A DNA stretch of 14,709 nt from DATKEK01 sp035512195 (GTDB lineage Bacteria; Pseudomonadota; Gammaproteobacteria; Burkholderiales; Eutrophovitaceae), in NCBI GenBank assembly GCA_035512195.1, contig DATKEK010000196.1, positions 1 through 14,709 on the forward strand, read 5' to 3'. A program made the position numbers and the translations under genes. The notes below the pieces were generated by a model. It searched no databases. It was given only the letters and a program-made list of their open reading frames with translations, and was not told the DNA's origin. Position 1 is the stretch's first letter, and each line of letters opens with the position of its first letter. Below, one piece after another: positions 7,892 through 13,956 of this stretch.

Positions 7892-7919
7892 TTGTAATCG
7901 GAATGCTCTGCATTATAAT
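7892..7919 (+). promoter_or_regulatory. predicted boxR-boxC-boxB promoter
   Basis: TTGTAA (7892-7897) is followed after 16 bp by a consensus TATAAT (7914-7919). Transcription would start near 7926, about 46 bases before the boxR ATG. The -10 sits inside the first palindrome and the second palindrome lies just downstream of the predicted start, which fits repression by a bound regulator. Confidence 0.65.
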
Positions 7920-7923
7920 GCAG
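7908..7923. promoter_or_regulatory. predicted BoxR operator 1
   Basis: CTGCATTATAATGCAG is a perfect 16 bp palindrome and contains TGCA-N6-TGCA. From memory, BzdR and BoxR of Azoarcus bind operators made of TGCA boxes with this spacing and are released by benzoyl-CoA. The palindrome covers the -10 elements of both divergent promoters, so binding would block both. Confidence 0.72.
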
Positions 7924-7939
7924 GAAATCAATATCACAA
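7912..7939 (-). promoter_or_regulatory. predicted promoter of the flavodoxin-bclA-liv block
   Basis: Read on the minus strand, TTGTGA (7939-7934) is followed after 16 bp by TATAAT (7917-7912). The -10 lies inside the TGCATTATAATGCA palindrome and is the mirror image of the -10 for boxR. Transcription would begin near 7905, about 30 bases before the GTG of the flavodoxin gene. The second palindrome touches the upstream edge of this -35. Confidence 0.65.
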
Positions 7940-7952
7940 GCACTATAGTGCA
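7939..7952. promoter_or_regulatory. predicted BoxR operator 2
   Basis: AGCACTATAGTGCA contains the perfect 12 bp palindrome GCACTATAGTGC and fits (A)GCA-N6-TGCA, one base off the TGCA-N6-TGCA form of operator 1. Its centre is exactly 30 bp from the centre of operator 1, close to three helical turns, so two bound dimers could sit on the same DNA face. Confidence 0.6.
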
Positions 7953-7971
7953 TAGCCCGTGGAGGGCACGG

Positions 7972-8877
7972 ATGGGCGCGACAGATCTCAGGGCAGCCTC
8001 CAGGCTGGCGCCGCATGCGGACGCGGGAGAGCAGGCTTTTCTCGCGTTGCTCGGTGAGCGGGTGCGCGAGGCGCGCACCCGCCGCGGGATGACGCGAAAG
8101 GATCTGGCGCGCGATTCCGGGGTCTCCGAACGCTACCTCGCGCAGCTCGAATCGGGCGAGGGTAACGCCTCGGTGCTGGTTCTGCGGCAGATCGGCGCGG
8201 CGCTTGGCGCACCGCTCACGGAGCTGCTGCGCGAAGACAGCGAACCGGCGGAGATGGCCCTGATCCGCCAGTTCCTCGCGCGCCTGCCACGGCAACGGCT
8301 CGCGCGCGCGCGGGAGTTTCTGCTGCGCGAGTTCGGTGGACAGGACGCGGCGCGACGGCGGCAGATCGCGCTGATCGGCCTGCGCGGTGCGGGCAAGTCC
8401 ACGCTCGGCGAAGCGCTGGCGGCAGAGCTCAAGGTGCCGTTCATCGAACTCGACCGCGAGATCGAGCGCGAGGCGGGCACCGGCCTGTCGGAGATCTTTC
8501 TGCTGTACGGCCAGCAGGGTTACCGTCGCTACGAGCGGCGCTGCCTCGAGAAGACGCTCGAATGCCACAAGCGCTGCGTGATCGCCACCGGCGGCAGCAT
8601 CGTCTCCGAACCGGCGACCTACGACCTGCTGCTTTCTGCCTGTTTCACGGTGTGGCTGAAAGCGCAGCCGGAAGAGCACATGGCGCGCGTGGTAGCACAG
8701 GGCGACACACGGCCGATGGAGGGAAACCAGCAGGCTATGGACGATCTGCGTCGCATCCTCGACAGCCGCTCGATGCTGTACGCGCAGGCGAATGCCACCG
8801 TGGACACGTCGGGGCGCAGCATGCGGCAGAGCCTGAAAGACCTGAAACGCACGATTCAAGCAGGAGTTTCGTCATGA
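7972..8877 (+). CDS. boxR: BoxR-type regulator: XRE helix-turn-helix fused to shikimate-kinase-like domain
   Basis: This is a 301 aa benzoyl-CoA-responsive transcription regulator of the BzdR/BoxR family. ATG at 7972 is chosen because GGAGGG lies five bases upstream; the frame is open further upstream, but that would overlap the operators and the flavodoxin gene. Residues about 27-85 form an XRE helix-turn-helix (RRGMTRKDLARDSGVSERYL, then LESGEGNASVLVLRQIGAAL). The C-terminal part resembles shikimate kinase, with P-loop GLRGAGKST (136-144), FIELDREIE, GYRRYE and IATGGSIV, where true kinases have a third Gly in GGG. In known relatives this domain senses benzoyl-CoA instead of phosphorylating shikimate. 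Its stop overlaps the boxC ATG (ATGA), so it autoregulates with boxC and boxB if the predicted operators are real. Confidence 0.94.
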   Translation: MGATDLRAASRLAPHADAGEQAFLALLGERVREARTRRGMTRKDLARDSGVSERYLAQLESGEGNASVLVLRQIGAALGAPLTELLREDSEPAEMALIRQFLARLPRQRLARAREFLLREFGGQDAARRRQIALIGLRGAGKSTLGEALAAELKVPFIELDREIEREAGTGLSEIFLLYGQQGYRRYERRCLEKTLECHKRCVIATGGSIVSEPATYDLLLSACFTVWLKAQPEEHMARVVAQGDTRPMEGNQQAMDDLRRILDSRSMLYAQANATVDTSGRSMRQSLKDLKRTIQAGVSS

Positions 8878-10556
8878 GCGCAGTACTCGAACAATCCGCC
8901 GGCCATGACACGGCGGTCACCTACGACGCACATCCGGACCGCTACATCCACTGGAAGCTTTCCGTAGACGGCGAAGTCGCCACACTGTCGATGGACGTGA
9001 ACGAGGACAGGGGGTTGCGCCCGGGCTACAAACTCAAGCTCAACTCCTACGACCTTGGCGTGGACATCGAACTGTACGACGCGCTGAACCGCATCCGCTT
9101 CGAGCATCCGCAGGTGAAGTGCGCGGTGATTACCTCCGCACGCGAACGCATGTTCTGCTCGGGCGCCAATATCTACATGCTCGGCCAGTCGTCGCACGCC
9201 TGGAAAGTGAACTTCTGCAAGTTCACCAACGAGACCCGCAACGGCATGGAAGATTCGAGCCGGCACGATGGGCTGAAATTTCTCGCCGCGGTGAACGGCA
9301 CCGTGGCGGGCGGCGGCTACGAGCTGGCACTCGCCTGCGACGAGATCCTGATGATCGACGACCGCTCGTCCACCGTGAGCCTGCCGGAGGTACCGCTGCT
9401 CGGCGTACTGCCGGGCACCGGCGGACTGACACGCCTGACCGACAAGCGGAAGGTACGGCGCGATCGCGCAGACGTGTTCTGCAGCACCGCGGAGGGCGTG
9501 CGCGCGGACCGCGCACTGCAATGGAAGCTGGTCGACAACATCGCGAAGCCGCAGCAGTTCGACGCGGCGGTGCGGGAGCGCGCGGCCGCACTCGCCGCGC
9601 AAAGCACCCGCCCGGGAGCCGGCAAGGGCATCGCGCTCACGCCGCTCGAGCGCAGAATCGACGAGCATGGTATTCACTACGGCCACGTCGACGCACTGGT
9701 CGAACGCATCGCGCGCACCGCGACGATTACCGTTTCCGCGCCCGCAACGGCACAGCCTTCCGATGCGTACGCGATCCACGCGGCGGGCGCTCAATGGTGG
9801 CCGCTGGCGATGGCGCGCGAACTCGACGACCTGATCCTGCATCTGCGTACCAGCGAACCCGGAATCGGCACCTGGATTCTCAAAACCCGCGGCGACATCG
9901 ACGCCGTGCTCGCGGTCGATGCAACATTGAAGAAGCTGGAGCATGACTGGCTGGTGCGCGAAACGATCGGCCTGTTGCGGCGCACGCTTGCGCGGCTGGA
10001 CGTTTCCTCGCGCACGATGTTCGCCATCATCGACCAGGGTTCCTGCTTTGCCGGCACGCTGCTCGAACTGGCGCTCGCCGCGGACCGCAGTTACATGCTG
10101 ATGCTGGCGGAAGAGGAGACCGGCGCACCGGAACTCGCGCTATCGGAGATGAATTTCGGCGCTTGTCCGATGGTGAACCGGCTGCCGCGGCTGGTGAACC
10201 GGTTCTGCGGCGATCCCGGGCCGGCGCAGCCGCTGCGCCCGCGGATCGGCGAACGCCTGCGCGCGGAAACTGCGGAGCAGCTCGGCCTGGTGACGTTTGC
10301 GCCCGACGATATCGACTGGGACGAGGAAGTGCGCATTGCGATCGAAGAGCGCGCCAGCCTGTCGCCGGATGCGCTGACCGGAATGGAGGCCAGCCTGCGC
10401 TTCGCCGGACCCGAGACGATGGAAACGCGCATCTTCGGCCGCCTGTCGGCATGGCAGAACTGGATCTTCAACCGCCCGAACGCCGTCGGCGAACACGGCG
10501 CACTGAAGGTATTCGGCTCCGGCTCGAAGCCGCGTTTCGACTGGGAAAGAGTTTAG
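8874..10556 (+). CDS. boxC: benzoyl-CoA-dihydrodiol lyase (2,3-epoxybenzoyl-CoA dihydrolase)
   Basis: BoxC opens the ring of 2,3-epoxybenzoyl-CoA hydrolytically, giving 3,4-didehydroadipyl-CoA semialdehyde and formate. This copy is 560 aa, close to known BoxC length. It has two crotonase-like halves. The first has MFCSGANIYMLG (about 93-104) and AAVNGTVAGGGYELALACDE (about 138-157), the usual oxyanion-hole and active-site segments. The second has AIIDQGSCFAGTLLELALAA from about residue 384. The characteristic WQNWIFNRPNA stretch lies near the C-terminus. AGGAG eight bases before ATG 8874 supports the start, and an ATGA overlap with boxR indicates coupling. A 126 bp gap with a repeat element separates it from boxB. 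Confidence 0.96.
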   Translation: MSAVLEQSAGHDTAVTYDAHPDRYIHWKLSVDGEVATLSMDVNEDRGLRPGYKLKLNSYDLGVDIELYDALNRIRFEHPQVKCAVITSARERMFCSGANIYMLGQSSHAWKVNFCKFTNETRNGMEDSSRHDGLKFLAAVNGTVAGGGYELALACDEILMIDDRSSTVSLPEVPLLGVLPGTGGLTRLTDKRKVRRDRADVFCSTAEGVRADRALQWKLVDNIAKPQQFDAAVRERAAALAAQSTRPGAGKGIALTPLERRIDEHGIHYGHVDALVERIARTATITVSAPATAQPSDAYAIHAAGAQWWPLAMARELDDLILHLRTSEPGIGTWILKTRGDIDAVLAVDATLKKLEHDWLVRETIGLLRRTLARLDVSSRTMFAIIDQGSCFAGTLLELALAADRSYMLMLAEEETGAPELALSEMNFGACPMVNRLPRLVNRFCGDPGPAQPLRPRIGERLRAETAEQLGLVTFAPDDIDWDEEVRIAIEERASLSPDALTGMEASLRFAGPETMETRIFGRLSAWQNWIFNRPNAVGEHGALKVFGSGSKPRFDWERV

Positions 10557-10567
10557 AAATTCATTCG

Positions 10568-10644
10568 CCACCAAGGCGCACCAAGGACACCAGGAAACAC
10601 GACCAGCACGATTTTCCAACCCCCCTTTGTGTCTTTGTGGTGAG
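10568..10644. repeat. CACCAAG inverted-repeat element 3 (boxC/boxB gap)
   Basis: The left arm has CACCAAG at 10569 and 10579 and CACCAGG at 10588. The right arm has CTTTGTG at 10625 and 10633, which on the other strand reads CACAAAG, then GTGAG. The arms are about 30 bp apart. The pairing is weaker than in the other two copies because the right arm belongs to a CACAAAG variant. The element fills most of the boxC-boxB gap (10557-10682), where I see no gene and no strong promoter. Confidence 0.7.
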
Positions 10645-10682
10645 TTCCTGCCGTGTCGTGAGTTTTCTGATTGGGAACCAGC

Positions 10683-12095
10683 ATGAGCATCAATTACAGC
10701 GAACGCATTCCGAACAACGTCGATCTCGCCAACGACCGCACGCTTCAGCGTGCGCTGGAGCACTGGCAGCCGAAGTTTCTCGACTGGTGGCGCGACATGG
10801 GGCCGAGTGACTTTGCCTCGAACGACGTTTACCTGCGCACCGCGACCGGGGTCGACGCACAGGGCTGGGCGAGCTACGGGTACGTGAAGATGCCGGACTA
10901 CCGCTGGGGCATTTTTCTGGCGGACCGGCTTCCGGAACGCACCATCGGCTTCGGCGATCACTACGGCGAGCCGGCATGGCAGCAGGTTCCGGGCGAGCTG
11001 CGCTCGCAGTTCCGTCGCATCATCGTCACCCAGGGCGACACCGAGCCGGCGTCGGTGGAGCAGCAGCGCCTGCTCGGGCTGACCTGCCCCTCGCTCTACG
11101 ATCTGCGCAACCTGTTCCAGGTGAATGTCGAGGAAGGTCGGCACCTGTGGGCGATGGTGTACCTGCTGCATGCCTACTTCGGACGCGACGGGCGAGAGGA
11201 AGCCGAGGAGCTGCTCGCACGTCATTCCGGCGACGTCGACAAGCCGCGCATCCTCGGCACTTTCAACGAGCCCATCAGCGACTGGCTGTCGTTCTTCATG
11301 TTCACTTATTTCACCGATCGCGACGGCAAGTTCCAGCTCAAGAGCCTGGCGGAATCCGGCTTCGACCCGCTGGCGCGCACCTGCCGCTTCATGCTGACCG
11401 AGGAAGCGCACCACATGTTCGTCGGGGAAACCGGCGTCGGGCGCGTGGTCAGGCGCACGCTGGAGGTAATGAAAGAACTTCGCAGCGACGACCCGCAGGC
11501 GGTGCGCGGCGCCGGCGCGATCGACCTGCCGACCGTGCAGCGCTATCTGAATTTCTGGTTCACCTCATCGCTCGACCTGTTCGGCTCCGAGGTGTCGTCG
11601 AACGCCGCGGGCTCGTTTGCCAACGGCATCAAGGGGCGTCCGGACGAATCTCAGTACGAGGATCATGTGTGTACCGACGGGGTGTTCGAGCTGGAAACCC
11701 CGCAGGGCACCGAATCTGTGCCCCTGCGCAACGCGATGAACGAGGTGCTGCGCGCCGCCTATATCCGAGACTGCGAGATCGGCGTCAAGCGGTGGAACAT
11801 GCAGATCAGGCGCGCGGGTATCGATTTCGAACTGCAGCTGCCGAGTCCGCGCTTCCGCCGCGCGATCGGCGTGTGGGCGAACGTGCCGACGGATCCGGCG
11901 GGCAACCCGGTCAGCCAGGAAGAGTACGAGCGGCGCATGGATGAATGGATCCCGAACGAGTCGGATCGGACCTTCGTGCACAGCCTGATGCAACGGGTGG
12001 TGGAGCCCGGAAAGATCGCAGGGTGGATCGCGCCGCCCGACCGCGGCATCAACAGCCTGCCGGTCGATTACGAGTATGTAAGGCTCAAACAGTAG
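10683..12095 (+). CDS. boxB: benzoyl-CoA 2,3-epoxidase, di-iron oxygenase component
   Basis: BoxB uses oxygen and two electrons to convert benzoyl-CoA to the 2,3-epoxide. It is 470 aa, matching the family, starting MSINYSERIPNNVDLA. The di-iron ligands can be placed: Glu121 (GDTEPAS), Glu151 and His154 (VEEGRH), Asp212 (FTDRDG), and Glu241 with His244 (TEEAHH). These sit one position later than the ligand set I recall for Azoarcus evansii BoxB. The Shine-Dalgarno before ATG 10683 is weak (GGGAA). Known BoxB takes electrons from the NADPH reductase BoxA, which is not encoded in this window. The 3' end overlaps the oppositely oriented pirin gene by 11 bp. Confidence 0.97.
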   Translation: MSINYSERIPNNVDLANDRTLQRALEHWQPKFLDWWRDMGPSDFASNDVYLRTATGVDAQGWASYGYVKMPDYRWGIFLADRLPERTIGFGDHYGEPAWQQVPGELRSQFRRIIVTQGDTEPASVEQQRLLGLTCPSLYDLRNLFQVNVEEGRHLWAMVYLLHAYFGRDGREEAEELLARHSGDVDKPRILGTFNEPISDWLSFFMFTYFTDRDGKFQLKSLAESGFDPLARTCRFMLTEEAHHMFVGETGVGRVVRRTLEVMKELRSDDPQAVRGAGAIDLPTVQRYLNFWFTSSLDLFGSEVSSNAAGSFANGIKGRPDESQYEDHVCTDGVFELETPQGTESVPLRNAMNEVLRAAYIRDCEIGVKRWNMQIRRAGIDFELQLPSPRFRRAIGVWANVPTDPAGNPVSQEEYERRMDEWIPNESDRTFVHSLMQRVVEPGKIAGWIAPPDRGINSLPVDYEYVRLKQ

Positions 12096-12966
12096 GTACG
12101 CGCGGGTTCAGCGTCCCCATGCGGCCGGCGGCGAAATCCTTGCGCGCCTGCAGAATCTCCTCGGATGTGTTCATCACGAACGGGCCCCAGGCGACTACCG
12201 GCTCGTCGATCGGCTCACCCGCGATCAGCAGCAGATCGGCGGGTTCCGCGGCAGAGAGCGCGATCGTTTCGCCGGAATTCTCGAACTCGATCAGCGTCAG
12301 TGCGCTGAACTGGCGGCCACCCGCAGAACCTGATCCGCGTATCGCGTAGACGCCGGCCGCCTGACCGGCTGGCACCGGCAGCTGTATCCGCGCGCCTGCG
12401 GAAAGCGTCAGATGAGCGACGGTCACCGGCGTATAAGTTTTCGCCGGGCCCTGCGCACCGAGCAGCGAGCCCGCCACCACGCGTATTCTTGCGCCGCCGC
12501 TTTCGATCACGGGTATGCGCTCGGCCGGCAGGTCCTGGTACTTTGGGGGCTCCATCTTGAAGCGCGCCGGCAGATTCACCCATAGCTGAATCCCGTGCAG
12601 CGATCCGCCCTGGCGCGCGAACTCCCGCTCGTGGTATTCAGCGTGAACGATGCCGGAGGCCGCGGTCATCCACTGCACGCCGCCCGGCCGGATCACGCCT
12701 TGGCCGCCGCTGGAATCCTGGTGCTCCATCGCGCCTTCGAGAATCAGGGTGACCGTCTCGAAGCCGCGGTGAGGATGCGGGTTGAGCCCGCCGTAGTCAC
12801 CAGGCGCAACCCGCTTCGGACCGAAATGATCGAGCAGCAGGAACGGCCCCAGCAGTTCGATGTCCGGCCCGGGCAACGGGCGCATGACCTCGAGCCCGGG
12901 CGCGGGCTCAGCCGGGGAGCTGCGTATCGCGCGTGCGGCGCGGCGTTCTGTCGGTATCGCAGACAT
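12085..12966 (-). CDS. pirin-like bicupin protein
   Basis: This is a 293 aa pirin-family protein from ATG 12966, with GGAGA seven bases upstream; a longer open frame to 13086 enters the neighbouring gene and is rejected. The N-terminal cupin shows the family metal set His64 and His66 (NPHPHRGFET), His108 and Glu110 (GIVHAEYHE). The C-terminal half contains LLGAQGPAKTYTPVTVAHLTL-like pirin sequence and ends AWGPFVMNTSEEI followed by a short tail. Some pirins cleave quercetin; others act in regulation, so the reaction is unknown. It probably forms an operon with the second pirin gene 55 bp upstream. Its stop (12085-12087) lies inside the 3' end of boxB. Confidence 0.92.
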   Translation of the reverse strand: MSAIPTERRAARAIRSSPAEPAPGLEVMRPLPGPDIELLGPFLLLDHFGPKRVAPGDYGGLNPHPHRGFETVTLILEGAMEHQDSSGGQGVIRPGGVQWMTAASGIVHAEYHEREFARQGGSLHGIQLWVNLPARFKMEPPKYQDLPAERIPVIESGGARIRVVAGSLLGAQGPAKTYTPVTVAHLTLSAGARIQLPVPAGQAAGVYAIRGSGSAGGRQFSALTLIEFENSGETIALSAAEPADLLLIAGEPIDEPVVAWGPFVMNTSEEILQARKDFAAGRMGTLNPRVPTV

Positions 12967-13021
12967 GTGGGTCTCCGTTTCGCCGTGCTTCGGGGCTTGG
13001 GCCTTCGGGCGCCAGCAGCAG

Positions 13022-13735
13022 TCAGGCAAGGTCGAACAGCAGCACTTCGGAGTCCTCGCCGGCTTCCAGCACGATGCGACGGTCACCGCTCAGCTTGAGC
13101 GCATCGCCCGCGGCGAGCTGTTCGCCGTTCACCGTGGCGCGCCCCCGCGCGAGGTGTATATAGGCATGCCGATCGGGCGCAAGCTCGTGCTCGATCTTTT
13201 CGTCGCCGTCGATCAGCGCGGCGTACAGCAGCGCGTCCTGATGCATCCGCACCGAGCCGTCGCGCCCGTCGCGCGATGCCAGCAGGCGCAGCCTGCCGCG
13301 CTTCTGATCGGGCGCGAAGTGTTTCTGCTCGTAGCCCGGCTGGATGCCGCGCTCCGCCGGCTCGATCCAGATCTGCAGGAAATGCACCGGGTCGCTCGCC
13401 GAGGGGTTGTACTCGCTATGGAATACGCCGGTGCCGGCGCTCATGCGCTGCACGTCCCCGGGGCGGATGACCGAACCATTACCCATGCTGTCGCGATGCT
13501 CGAGTGCACCGTCGAGCACGTAACTGATGATCTCCATGTCGCGGTGCGGGTGCGTGCCGAACCCCTGCCCGGGCGCGACCCTGTCCTCGTTGATCACCCT
13601 CAGTGCGCCGAAGCCCATGTGCCGCGGGTCGTAATAGCCGGCAAAGGAAAACGTGTGAAAGCTCTTCAGCCAGCCGTGATCGGCGTAGCCGCGTTCGCCG
13701 CCACGGCGAAGCTCGAACGTCCCTGCTTCTTTCAT
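13022..13735 (-). CDS. YhhW-type pirin / quercetinase-like protein
   Basis: This is a 237 aa protein starting MKEAGTFELRRGGERGYADHG. It matches the shorter YhhW/YhaK branch of pirins: HTFSFAGYYDPRHMGFGALRVINED is diagnostic. The metal ligands are His62 and His64 (THPHRDME), His106 and Glu108 (VFHSEYNP). YhhW has quercetin 2,3-dioxygenase activity in vitro, but the physiological substrate is not known. A plausible promoter lies directly upstream and no Shine-Dalgarno is obvious. The second pirin gene follows after 55 bp, so the two probably form a two-gene operon pointing toward boxB. A link to benzoate breakdown is only positional. Confidence 0.92.
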   Translation of the reverse strand: MKEAGTFELRRGGERGYADHGWLKSFHTFSFAGYYDPRHMGFGALRVINEDRVAPGQGFGTHPHRDMEIISYVLDGALEHRDSMGNGSVIRPGDVQRMSAGTGVFHSEYNPSASDPVHFLQIWIEPAERGIQPGYEQKHFAPDQKRGRLRLLASRDGRDGSVRMHQDALLYAALIDGDEKIEHELAPDRHAYIHLARGRATVNGEQLAAGDALKLSGDRRIVLEAGEDSEVLLFDLA

Positions 13736-13774
13736 ATCCGGATTCTCTGATGAACGATGACCACTCTGCAGCCG

Positions 13775-13803
13775 ATAATATGGGCCGACTACCGCTTAAA
13801 CAA
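13775..13803 (-). promoter_or_regulatory. predicted promoter of the pirin operon
   Basis: On the minus strand TTGTTT (13803-13798) is followed after 17 bp by TATTAT (13780-13775). Transcription would start near 13768, about 33 bases before the ATG at 13735. The 221 bp between the pirin gene and the RND gene is more AT-rich here than its surroundings. I see no other convincing signal in it except the terminator at 13894-13928. Confidence 0.5.
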
Positions 13804-13893
13804 TGGGAAAAAATCAAACGGTTCGTTCAGTTCTCCTGAACCCGGGGCGCCGTGCGCGATCGCGGGCGCATCGGTTTTCCGACCGCTGTATAC

Positions 13894-13928
13894 GAAAAAA
13901 AACGGCAAGTGCCTGCGCACTTGCCGTT
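13894..13928 (-). terminator. intrinsic terminator of the RND efflux gene
   Basis: AACGGCAAGTGC (13901-13912) and GCACTTGCCGTT (13917-13928) form a perfect 12 bp stem with a four-base loop. Read on the minus strand the stem ends in a run of eight T's (13902-13895, partly shared with the stem). It lies 28 bp after the stop of the RND gene. The plus-strand side lacks a T run, so it is a one-directional terminator. Confidence 0.92.
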
Positions 13929-13956
13929 ATTCATGCGACACCCGTCCGGGCTTCGA

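Noticed and set aside
7429..7971. N-terminal extension of boxR
   Set aside because: It would run antisense through the flavodoxin gene and through both operators; ATG 7972 has a strong Shine-Dalgarno and gives the expected length.
8562..8873. N-terminal extension of boxC
   Set aside because: It overlaps the boxR kinase-like domain in another frame; the ATGA junction and AGGAG support ATG 8874.
12096..12200. Terminator after boxB
   Set aside because: I found no GC hairpin followed by a T run on the plus strand here; the region is coding for the pirin on the other strand.
13750..13839. A 29-codon plus-strand ORF, MNDDHSAADNMGRLPLKQWE and on
   Set aside because: No ribosome-binding site, no recognised family, and it overlaps the predicted pirin promoter; the AT-richer composition is better explained by promoter DNA.
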